In this document: in pieces, positions 55,140 through 62,490 of the stretch | Position numbering within the stretch: the stretch's first letter is position 1 | Layout: every line of letters begins with the position of its first letter | Assembly (NCBI GenBank): GCA_021825585.1 | Contig: JAKAGT010000028.1 | Location: forward strand, 1 to 64,000 | Reading direction: 5' to 3' | Origin: Bacteroidota bacterium | GTDB lineage: Bacteria; Bacteroidota; Ignavibacteria; Kryptoniales; JAKASW01 | DNA length: 64,000 bases | Notes under the pieces: generated by a model | Seen by the model: the letters and a program-made list of their open reading frames with translations, nothing else | Database searches by the model: none | What the model was told of the DNA's origin: nothing | Program-made: the position numbers and the translations under genes

Positions 55140-58100
55140 ATGATCGAAAGGAACTTAGGCCATGCAGCTCCTGATTCCGAAAACAAAACCAAAGACTCGA
55201 CACTAAGAATCCTGCTTCTCGAGGACAACCCAATTGATGCGGAATTGGTGGAAACTGAGCTTCGCAAAGGCGGAATCTCGCTTGTTTCGAAACGTGTGGA
55301 AACACGTGATGCATTCGCAGAAGAGCTGAAAACTCTCGACCCTGACGTTGTGCTTTCAGATTTCTCACTCCCTCGGTTCGATGCTTTTGGGGCTCTTGAA
55401 ATATATAAGTCGAGCAGAAGCAATGCGGCATTCATACTGGTAACGGGAAGTCAATCAGAAGAGGTCGCAGTGGAATGCATAAAACGCGGCGCTGACGACT
55501 ATATATTAAAGACGACGTTGAAGAGATTGCCATCTGCAGTGCGTGGAGCCCTGGAGAAAAAGAGAAATGAAATGGAGCGACGGAAGGCGATCGCAGCTCA
55601 GCGTGAAACAGAGGCGAATTACAGGAACATTTTCGATAACATGATTACCGGAATTTATCAGACCGCTCTGGATGGGCGTTTCATCACTGCAAATCCAGCC
55701 ATGGCGCGGATACTGGGCTATGAGACTCCTGACGAAATGATGTCAACTGTTTCAGCCTTTGGGGAGAGATTCTATGTGGACAAAGAAAGACGTGCTGAGT
55801 TTATCAGGCTGATACTTGAACACGGCTTCATCTCCGAATTTGAATCTCAGGTTTACAAAAAGGACGGCAGCGTGATATGGATTTCGGAGAACGCCCGGAC
55901 AGTCGCCGGCGCGGGCGGCAGACTCATGGGATTTGAAGGGACGACAGTCGATATCACCGGCCGCAAAAGGGCGCAGGAAGCTTTGAGGCAGGCAGAAGAG
56001 AAGTATCGCGCGATCTTCGACGAAGCCATCGTTGGCATTTTCCAAACCACCTCTGACGGCAGATACCTTGCGGTCAATCCCGCCATGGCACGCATGTACG
56101 GCTACGATTCCCCCGCTGACCTGATGAGGAGCAGGGACGACATCGGAAGACAAGTGTACGTCGATCCCCGCCGCCGGGACGAGTTCAGACGTGTAATGCA
56201 GGAACGAGGTCTCGTTGAGAAATTCGAATACGAGGTCTACCAAAGGGATGGTAACAGAAGATGGTGGTCGGAAAACGCACGCACCATCCGAGATGAAAAC
56301 GGGATCGTGATCTCCTACATAGGGACTGTCGAAGACATCACTGAACGTAAGCTTGCTTTGGATGAGCAGGCCCGACTTGTTGCGATGCTTGAAGCGACAA
56401 CAGATTTTGTAGCCACGGCCGATATGGACGGACGTGGAGTCTATATCAACAGAGCAGGGCGCAGAATGCTGGGAATCAATGAAAATACGGATGCCTCAAC
56501 TCTAACAATTAGCATGGTTCACCCTGATTGGGCACGCAAGCTTGTACTCAATGAGGCGATTCCAACTGCGACCCGTGAGGGTATATGGCGCGGGGAAACA
56601 GCTATACTTTCCGGCGACGGGTGGGAGATTCCCGTATTGCAGGTCATCATCGCGCACAAGGATCAAAACGGCGAGGTGCAATTCCTGTCGACAATCGCCA
56701 GGGACATCTCAGAGCTGAAGCGTAGAGAGGAGAAGATACGCGAACAGGCAGCGCTGCTTGACAAAACTCAGGATGCTATCATGGTTCGGGACCTGGAGGA
56801 CAGGATTCTGTTCTGGAGCAAAGGCGCAGAAAAAATGTATGGCTGGAGCGCTAAAGAGGCAATAGGCAGAAAGGTAACTGAAATACTGTTCAAGGACATT
56901 CCGCCTGAGTTTGAAGAAGGCAAGAAAAAAGTGACCGAGGAGGGTGAATGGGTCGGCGAGCTTAAGCAAACAACCCGAACCGGCAATGAAATCATAGTTG
57001 ATGCAAGACTGACATTAGTCCGCGATGAAAAAGGTTGTCCCCAATCCATACTCGCTATCAAGACGGACATCACCGAGAAAAAGAGCATCGAGAACCAGCT
57101 CCTGCGCTCTCAAAGATTGGAGAGCATCGGGACTCTGGCAAGTGGAATTGCCCACGATTTCAATAACGTTCTTGGAATTATACTTGGATATGCTGACTCT
57201 CTTGATGTCGGTAATCCGGATCCTGCACGCCTCTCTACCAGTGTCTATTCCATCAATAAGGCTGTTCAGCGCGGTGCAGCCTTGGTCGGGCAGATTTTGA
57301 CCTTTGCCAGGAAAACGGACGTAGTGCCTGAACCGGTAAACGTGGCACTTGTTGTGAAAGAACTTCTTAGGATGCTTGAGGAAACCTTCCCGAAAACTGT
57401 CACTATATCGGCTCAAACGAGGGATGATTTACCCATCATTCGTATGGATTCTGGGCAGCTGCACCAGGCCCTGTTGAACCTGTGTCTTAACGCCAGAGAT
57501 GCTGTTCTCGACAGGAACCGTGATACCGGAACGAGCGGTTCCGTATTAATAAAGACAGATGTTGTTACTCCAGAGCATCTTTCCGGAATGTTCGACAGTA
57601 TTCATTCGGCAAAAAGGTATTGTTGTATCTCGGTCTCCGATACGGGGATAGGTATGGATGAGGCCACAAAGGCCCGAATTTTTGAACCATTCTTCACAAC
57701 TAAGGGACCCGGGAGAGGAACAGGTCTCGGCCTCGCCGTCGTGTACGGCATCGTCCAGGGCCATGGTGGATTTGTCGATGTCGACAGCAAAGTTGGTGAG
57801 GGCACGACCTTTCGGCTATATTTCCCGATCGTAGACTTTGCGGAAAACGAGGAAAGCGATAGGGACGCCGCCCGAATTGAAGGGCTACAAGGCCATGAGA
57901 CCATCCTGATCGTCGATGATGAAGAACTCATCTTGAATATGTTGCAAATGTTCCTGAAAGACATGGGATACAATATCTTCAGTGCTGCAGATGGTCAGAA
58001 CGCGCTGGATACCTACATCGGACATCAAAGAGATATCGCGCTCGTCGTAACAGACATGGGACTGCCTTTATTCGACGGCGTGACTCTCTTCAGCAAACTC

Positions 58101-58268
58101 AAGGCTATAAATCCGGGTGTAAAGGTAGTCATCGCCAGCGGCTACGTGGATACTAGTTTCAGGTCGCAACTGATAAACTCTGGGATAATCGACGTAATAC
58201 AGAAGCCATATTCTCCACGGTTAGTTGCAAAGAGGATTCGGGAGATACTTGACAATGAGAATGCGTAG
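55140..58268 (+). CDS. Hybrid sensor kinase REC-PAS(x4)-HisKA-HATPase-REC
   Basis: 1042 residues, soluble. Receiver about 20-140 (ILLLEDNPIDAELVETELRK); four PAS/PAC units: about 155-280 and 290-415 are a tandem pair with near-identical ANPAMARILGYETPDEMM and VNPAMARMYGYDSPADLM segments; then about 420-530 and 535-650. HisKA about 665-730 (LASGIAHDFNNVLGIILGYA); HATPase about 770-900 (DTGIGMDEATKARIFEPFFT); final receiver about 915-1040 (TILIVDDEELILNMLQMFLK, Asp in VVTDMGLPLFDG). A dual-receiver phosphorelay kinase. The final phosphate acceptor is not encoded adjacent. Last complete gene of the signalling operon. Confidence 0.92.
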   Translation: MIERNLGHAAPDSENKTKDSTLRILLLEDNPIDAELVETELRKGGISLVSKRVETRDAFAEELKTLDPDVVLSDFSLPRFDAFGALEIYKSSRSNAAFILVTGSQSEEVAVECIKRGADDYILKTTLKRLPSAVRGALEKKRNEMERRKAIAAQRETEANYRNIFDNMITGIYQTALDGRFITANPAMARILGYETPDEMMSTVSAFGERFYVDKERRAEFIRLILEHGFISEFESQVYKKDGSVIWISENARTVAGAGGRLMGFEGTTVDITGRKRAQEALRQAEEKYRAIFDEAIVGIFQTTSDGRYLAVNPAMARMYGYDSPADLMRSRDDIGRQVYVDPRRRDEFRRVMQERGLVEKFEYEVYQRDGNRRWWSENARTIRDENGIVISYIGTVEDITERKLALDEQARLVAMLEATTDFVATADMDGRGVYINRAGRRMLGINENTDASTLTISMVHPDWARKLVLNEAIPTATREGIWRGETAILSGDGWEIPVLQVIIAHKDQNGEVQFLSTIARDISELKRREEKIREQAALLDKTQDAIMVRDLEDRILFWSKGAEKMYGWSAKEAIGRKVTEILFKDIPPEFEEGKKKVTEEGEWVGELKQTTRTGNEIIVDARLTLVRDEKGCPQSILAIKTDITEKKSIENQLLRSQRLESIGTLASGIAHDFNNVLGIILGYADSLDVGNPDPARLSTSVYSINKAVQRGAALVGQILTFARKTDVVPEPVNVALVVKELLRMLEETFPKTVTISAQTRDDLPIIRMDSGQLHQALLNLCLNARDAVLDRNRDTGTSGSVLIKTDVVTPEHLSGMFDSIHSAKRYCCISVSDTGIGMDEATKARIFEPFFTTKGPGRGTGLGLAVVYGIVQGHGGFVDVDSKVGEGTTFRLYFPIVDFAENEESDRDAARIEGLQGHETILIVDDEELILNMLQMFLKDMGYNIFSAADGQNALDTYIGHQRDIALVVTDMGLPLFDGVTLFSKLKAINPGVKVVIASGYVDTSFRSQLINSGIIDVIQKPYSPRLVAKRIREILDNENA

Positions 58269-58353
58269 TTGTTGCGGCACCGACGAGGGGGGCGCCCTGC
58301 TTGTGCGGTCTAAGCGAACTCACCGTATGATAAACAGCTGGAGAGATGAATCT

Positions 58354-58455
58354 GTGAGTGAAAAAATTCTGATCGTGGACGACGATCCGAACGTGCTTGC
58401 ATCGCTTCTGTTCCAGCTCGGCGGGAGGTACGAAGAGGAGTTAATACGGCCTTAA
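58354..58455 (+). pseudogene. Truncated response regulator, first 33 codons
   Basis: GTG at 58354 with GGAGAG eight bases upstream opens VSEKILIVDDDPNVLASLLF and then diverges to a stop at 58455. The first strand and the acidic pocket of a receiver domain are intact; the phosphorylated Asp and all later strands are gone. It is probably the 5' end of a regulator that once followed the hybrid kinase, cut off at the junction with unrelated sequence. Confidence 0.7.
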
Positions 58456-58594
58456 CACTGCTCTCTTTCTAACTCTGTTCATTGCAAGCGGCGCTTGGGC
58501 AGCTGGTTCCAACATGCGAGGTTGGATGAAAAATACCCATACCGGCCAAGCACTCCCCGGGGTCATCGTGATGTTGAAGGGGACAAGCTACCGT
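58445..58594 (+). pseudogene. TonB receptor N-terminal shard (signal peptide + CarboxypepD_reg)
   Basis: The frame reads LFLTLFIASGAWAAGSNMRG and GQALPGVIVMLKGTSYR, i.e. the last part of a signal peptide and the opening strands of the CarboxypepD_reg-like domain found in the receptor at 18120 (SPLPGANVMLKGTSLG). It then enters a different gene shard. No start codon remains in frame (TAA at 58442). Confidence 0.65.
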
Positions 58595-58709
58595 GCCGAT
58601 CTATCGCGGCTCGACATGGACCACCGATGCGCTGTTCCGCGAGACTGAAGCTGCAATCGCACGCGGCAAGGCGCTTGGTATCAAGGGTGTCGAAGATTTG
58701 GGACGTTAA
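58593..58709 (+). pseudogene. Nucleoside phosphorylase-like shard
   Basis: The frame reads PIYRGSTWTTDALFRETEAA and IARGKALGIKGVEDLG, then TAA. The W-x-TDA-(P)-FRET motif followed by a helix and a Gly-Val-Glu is the sugar/base-binding part of purine/uridine phosphorylase-like proteins, where GVEMEAAA would normally follow. Here the Met and the rest are missing. About 38 codons only. Confidence 0.6.
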
Positions 58710-58747
58710 GAAGAATAACGAAATAAGTGACTTTTGCACGATCCGTG

Positions 58748-58863
58748 GTAATGCCTCACTGAAAGGGTTATTTCTCTCGCAAAGGCGCCAAGAACGCAAA
58801 GAAATGTTGACGAGCGGTTCGCTTTGCGAGCGGCTTGGCGAGAAACCATAAGTGAGGGGTTAC
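58748..58863. mobile_element. MITE-like hairpin element, copy B
   Basis: Starts GTAATGCCTCACT and ends AGTGAGGGGTTAC: a terminal inverted repeat (11 of 13) shared with copy A at 42066. The flanks carry an 8-bp direct repeat GATCCGTG (58740-58747 and 58864-58871), consistent with a target duplication. The 116-bp interior contains TTTCTCTCGCAAAGG and CTTGGCGAGAAA arms able to pair. It ends 14 bp before the -35 box of the mer promoter. Confidence 0.8.
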
Positions 58864-58877
58864 GATCCGTGGAACCA

Positions 58878-58922
58878 TTGACTTGCCAGTCAGTGTTATG
58901 TATATTAGTAATTGCTAATATA
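58878..58922 (+). promoter_or_regulatory. mer operon promoter with ArsR-type operator
   Basis: TTGACT (58878-58883) and TATATT (58901-58906) are separated by 17 bp, a good housekeeping-type promoter. A perfect 8-bp inverted repeat TATATTAG-TAATTG-CTAATATA (58901-58922) covers the -10 element and ends 11 bp before the arsR ATG. This is the standard place for an ArsR/SmtB repressor that leaves the DNA when metal binds. Confidence 0.75.
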
Positions 58923-58933
58923 AGGAAATACAA

Positions 58934-59341
58934 ATGACCAAAGCGTATGTAGAAGGCCAGCTTTGTACCGGGCCTACATTCACGAAGGCAGAGTTTTCGC
59001 TCATAAAGAAGAACCTTTCACAACAGCGGGGGCTCGATGGCCTCGCCGATCTCCTCGCTGTTTCCGGAAACCGGCAGCGATTGAGGATCATTTATCTTCT
59101 GCATGCCCATAAAGAGATGTGCGTTTGTGATCTGGCCGAGTGCCTCGAGATGAAGACCTCGGCAGTCTCCCAGCATTTGAGGAAGCTCAAAGACAAGAAC
59201 ATACTCCGTTCGAGAAGGGAGAAGCAGACAATCTTCTATTCGCTCGTTTCAAACGTGTTCACATCTAATCTGGAAGATATCCTTGAAGGTGAGGAAACAA
59301 AAGAACCACATTCATTCATGTATAAGGAGATAACACAATGA
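58934..59341 (+). CDS. ArsR/SmtB-family metal-responsive repressor
   Basis: 135 residues. Winged helix about 40-115: LLAVSGNRQRLRIIYLLHAH, then MCVCDLAECLEMKTSAVSQH with the CVC metal motif in the alpha3 helix typical of ArsR/CadC-like sensors, followed by LRKLKDKNILRSRREKQTIF. An extra Cys at residue 11 could complete a thiol site for Hg(II) or Cd/Pb. The stop overlaps the merTP start by 4 bp, so it is the first gene of the mer operon and probably represses its own promoter through the palindrome at 58901-58922. Confidence 0.92.
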   Translation: MTKAYVEGQLCTGPTFTKAEFSLIKKNLSQQRGLDGLADLLAVSGNRQRLRIIYLLHAHKEMCVCDLAECLEMKTSAVSQHLRKLKDKNILRSRREKQTIFYSLVSNVFTSNLEDILEGEETKEPHSFMYKEITQ

Positions 59342-59988
59342 AACGCTCAAATATATCGGCGGCCGGCTCTGTGTTGACCGCAATAGTCGCATCAGTGTGC
59401 TGCATCGGCCCGGCTCTTCTCGCAATTCTCGGAGTCGGAAGCCTGGGAGCTTTCGGAGCACTTGAGAGCTACAGGCCCTATTTCATCGCCTTAACAGCCG
59501 TGCTTCTTGCTCTCGCATTTTATTTCACTTACCGGAAGAAGGAAGTTGCCTGCGAAGACGGTAGCTGCAAGGTGGTGAAGGCAGGGAAGTGGAACAAGAT
59601 CGGCGTCTGGACATCGGCTGTCATCGCTTTCGCTGCCATCCTTTTTCCGTACGTCAACTTCAGCCCGTCAGTGATCGCATCGCCTTCGGCAACTTCCAGC
59701 AAGCAAGTCCATTATGCAACGGCAGTCTTGAATATCAAAGGGATGGATTGTAAAGCATGCGCGAACGGACTTCAGGCTTCGTTGTCGCAGATGGAGGGGG
59801 TCAAATCGGCAGTTGTAAGATACAACTCGGGATCTGCCATAATAAAATATGATCCCGCAGAGGTTGCGCCGAATACATTTGCAAACTTTCTAACTAAGGC
59901 GGGCTACAAATCGACTGTTGTGAAAACGACACCCGCCGCCGCGCAGGTCAAAGACCCGGCTCCGGTGGCGTGTCCTGGTGGTTGCTAA
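59338..59988 (+). CDS. merTP: Mercuric transporter MerT fused to MerP-like domain (MerTP)
   Basis: 216 residues. Membrane helix 1 carries the vicinal Cys pair (ASVCCIGPALLAILGVGSLG) that accepts Hg(II); helix 2 (YFIALTAVLLALAFYFTY) and, after a loop with CEDGSC (Cys pair), helix 3 (VWTSAVIAFAAILFPYV). A C-terminal heavy-metal-associated domain (about 128-195) has GMDCKACANGL: the usual GMTCxxC has Asp instead of Thr. The last residues, CPGGC, add another thiol pair. It delivers Hg(II) from the periplasm to cytoplasmic MerA. Fused MerTP forms are found in Bacteroidota. Confidence 0.92.
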   Translation: MKRSNISAAGSVLTAIVASVCCIGPALLAILGVGSLGAFGALESYRPYFIALTAVLLALAFYFTYRKKEVACEDGSCKVVKAGKWNKIGVWTSAVIAFAAILFPYVNFSPSVIASPSATSSKQVHYATAVLNIKGMDCKACANGLQASLSQMEGVKSAVVRYNSGSAIIKYDPAEVAPNTFANFLTKAGYKSTVVKTTPAAAQVKDPAPVACPGGC

Positions 59989-60138
59989 AATTGGTTGGCG
60001 GTCGCTATTGAAGGAACTCTCTAACTCGGTAAAGCCGGAACCAAAAAGACTTAACCGCAGGACACAAAGGATGCGCTAAGCTCGCAAAGAAGAAAATTGT
60101 TTCTTCATCAATTCGATAACCTATCTTAAGGACAAATC
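59989..60138. other. merTP-merA spacer with short repeat remnant
   Basis: The 150-bp spacer contains AACCGCAGGACACAAAGGAT followed by CTCGCAAAGAAG, resembling half of the CGCAAAG-type arms inside MITE copy B. It may be a decayed third element, but terminal repeats are not visible. Confidence 0.35.
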
Positions 60139-61563
60139 ATGAAAGAATATCAGCTCGCAATAATCGGCGGCGGTGCCGCGGCGTTCGCGGCCGCGACTAA
60201 AGCCAATGACTTGAATCAGAAAGCGATCATCATAAATGCCGGACTCCCCATCGGCGGCACGTGTGTAAACGTAGGCTGCGTGCCGAGCAAAGTTCTCCTT
60301 GAGATTGGCGCCCAACTTTACTATCCGCAGAACCGCCGGTTCGCGTCGCTTAAGAATTCCGCTCAATATAAGAATTCGCCCCCGGACATCACGAAGATAA
60401 TCGCCGAGAAGGACGAAATAGTCGAGTCATTACGGCAATCGAATTACCGGGATGTCATATCGGCGCTCAAAAATGTCGAGTTCGTCGAGGGGACGGGCCG
60501 GTTCATTTCACCGAATGCTGTCGAGGTTACCGGCAATCGAAGTAGAACAATCGAAGCTGAGAAGTTTATAGTAGCGACCGGTTCGAGAGCAAAGATTCCA
60601 CCAATAAAGGGAATCGAGAAAGTGAAATACCTGACAAACATAGAAGCGCTGAGCCTCAAAAGGGTTCCGGAACATTTTGTTGTACTTGGCGGCGGCCCGC
60701 TCGGACTCGAGTTCGCTCAAATGTACAGGCACTTCGGAAGTGAAGTCCTGGTTATCGAGATGGAAAAGCGCGTGCTGCCGCTGGAGGAATCCGAAGTGTC
60801 GAGGGAAATCCAGCGGGCTCTCGAGGACGAGGGTATACAGTTCATGACGTCGTCGAAACTCATGGAGCTTTCAAACAACGGAACGCTGAAGCATGCTAAG
60901 ATTGATTACAACGGCGATGTGGTCGAGATAGACTTTGACGAGATTCTGATTGCAACGGGGGTGCAGCCGAATACGGCCAGATTGAATCTTGAGTCAGCGG
61001 GTGTAAAAATAAATCAGCGAGGATTCGTCGAAACAGATGAACATCTCCGCACCTCAAACCCGAACATCTATGCGGCTGGAGATTGCGTCGGTAAGATGGC
61101 ACTCGAGACTGTCGCAGCGAAAGAAGGCGCCGTCGCGGCGGAAAACGCCCTGACCGGCTCTGAAAAGACGATCAACTACGAGCAGATTCCGCACGCGGTC
61201 TTCACGACTCCCCAGGTTGCAAGCGTCGGAATAACTGAGGCCGAGATCATGAAGAGAATCAAAGTTTGTGCGTGTCGGACAGTGCCGATAAGCTCAGTTC
61301 CAAAGGGACGGGCTCTCAAGGAGAAATACGGGATAGTGAAACTTGTGATCAACCCGCATACCGCGGAGATCGTCGGGGCGGGGATAGTCTCTCCGGTTGC
61401 CGCTGAAATGATCCACGAAGCCGCGCTTGCCATAAGGAACAAGATGACTATCTATGATCTTATAGACACGGTGCACATTTTCCCTGCGTTCTCAGAAGGA
61501 CTCAAGATCGCCGCGCAGGCATTCACGCGGGACATAAGCACAATGAGCTGCTGCATTGGATGA
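60139..61563 (+). CDS. merA: Mercuric reductase
   Basis: 474 residues, a flavin disulfide reductase: FAD site GGGAAAFAAATKA, redox disulfide GGTCVNVGCVPSKVLLEIGA (Cys42 and Cys47), NADPH site GGGPLGLEFAQMYRHFG, and dimer interface with a C-terminal Cys pair (MSCCIG) that passes Hg(II) to the active site. It lacks the N-terminal MerP-like domain found in many MerA proteins, so the domain in MerTP may take over delivery. It reduces Hg(II) to volatile Hg(0) with NADPH. ATG at 60139 with AAGGACAAATC upstream. Confidence 0.93.
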   Translation: MKEYQLAIIGGGAAAFAAATKANDLNQKAIIINAGLPIGGTCVNVGCVPSKVLLEIGAQLYYPQNRRFASLKNSAQYKNSPPDITKIIAEKDEIVESLRQSNYRDVISALKNVEFVEGTGRFISPNAVEVTGNRSRTIEAEKFIVATGSRAKIPPIKGIEKVKYLTNIEALSLKRVPEHFVVLGGGPLGLEFAQMYRHFGSEVLVIEMEKRVLPLEESEVSREIQRALEDEGIQFMTSSKLMELSNNGTLKHAKIDYNGDVVEIDFDEILIATGVQPNTARLNLESAGVKINQRGFVETDEHLRTSNPNIYAAGDCVGKMALETVAAKEGAVAAENALTGSEKTINYEQIPHAVFTTPQVASVGITEAEIMKRIKVCACRTVPISSVPKGRALKEKYGIVKLVINPHTAEIVGAGIVSPVAAEMIHEAALAIRNKMTIYDLIDTVHIFPAFSEGLKIAAQAFTRDISTMSCCIG

Positions 61564-61663
61564 GACGATCTAGGCGTGATACGCTAAGGTCGAATTAGAA
61601 TCAAGCCTCAGCACCGTTAGAACTTCCAACTCAAAAGGAATGCCGACTTCATCTCGAATGCGT

Positions 61664-62062
61664 TGTCTGGGGTCGCCGGGAGATTTGCTCCACGCGTGTT
61701 TGCGATAGGTCTGATAGCTGCTTCTTTCATGGCTCTTATCGTCATCTCTTTGGGCAGCTGCTGGGGTGTTACGGAAGCAATGGGGCGTGGGGAAGAAGGA
61801 ACTGGTTCAAGGTGTATCTCGCAGAGTCCCTTCCGGCTCTGGTTGTCCCGATCGTAACACTAAATTTGGCCAACATGGCACTTAGTCTGATGGTGCTCCA
61901 GATTCTGGTACTCGTGGGACGGCTGTGATACTTGGTTTCATCTCGTCGAACAAGGGGCTCATGGGCGGCTACGCTCTCGGGAGGACGAATAAGGTAGTTT
62001 ACTGGGCGTTTCTCGCTCTCATATTCGGCACAGGATTAATGACGGTGGCACCGTTGTTATAG
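61664..62062 (+). pseudogene. Nramp (MntH)-like divalent metal transporter, decayed
   Basis: Pieces of one transporter appear in different frames: FAIGLIAASFMALIVISLGS and WGVTEA (frame of 61663), then RRNWFKVYLAESLPALVVPI and TLNLANMALSLMVLQILVLV, and after further breaks LGFISSNKGLMGGYALGRTN and VYWAFLALIFGTGLMTVAPL before a stop at 62060-62062. The order matches the last third of Nramp transporters. At least three frameshifts or small deletions separate them, and the N-terminal two thirds are gone. The unit stands directly after merA. Confidence 0.6.
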
Positions 62063-62490
62063 CTTTCGGTCATGTGTCGAACGTCGTCCCCACGGGAAAT
62101 CCTGTAGTATCCGAAGTGAAACCATCGTGGGTGCTCGCGTTGACCGACGACGGCACGTTGTGCAAGCATCTCACCAACATGGTCCGGTCTCACGTCTCCA
62201 GCCTTCGGTGTCCTCTAATGTCCCATTTTTCCCGCGTCGTGCCACCGAGAGGGTCAGGAGTGCCTCCATGGAGCGTTGCAGGACGAATCCTCCACGGATC
62301 TGTGTGGATTGTGGAACGGCAGGGGAAAGGTTTCCCAGGAATCTGTTCAAGGCGCTTCGAAACAAAACCATTTTGGAGACTGGGTTCGCTCACCTGTCAG
62401 CCACAACAGATTTTCCGGCACGGGTATTGAGCTATCCTTCCTGGCAATATGTTAATGCCGTTTCATGAAAAACAATCTAGAGGTGCTGAC
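62063..62490. other. Intergenic, no gene recognised
   Basis: Several short frames on both strands are Arg/Ser/Pro-rich and not gene-like. I cannot identify any repeat or relic. The last 40 bp contain CTAGAGGTGCTGAC, the ribosome binding site of the cytochrome gene at 62491. Confidence 0.45.

Noticed and set aside
54172-55431. 419-codon minus-strand frame across two kinase genes
   Set aside because: It spans two genes and their junction on the other strand, with no domain signature of its own.
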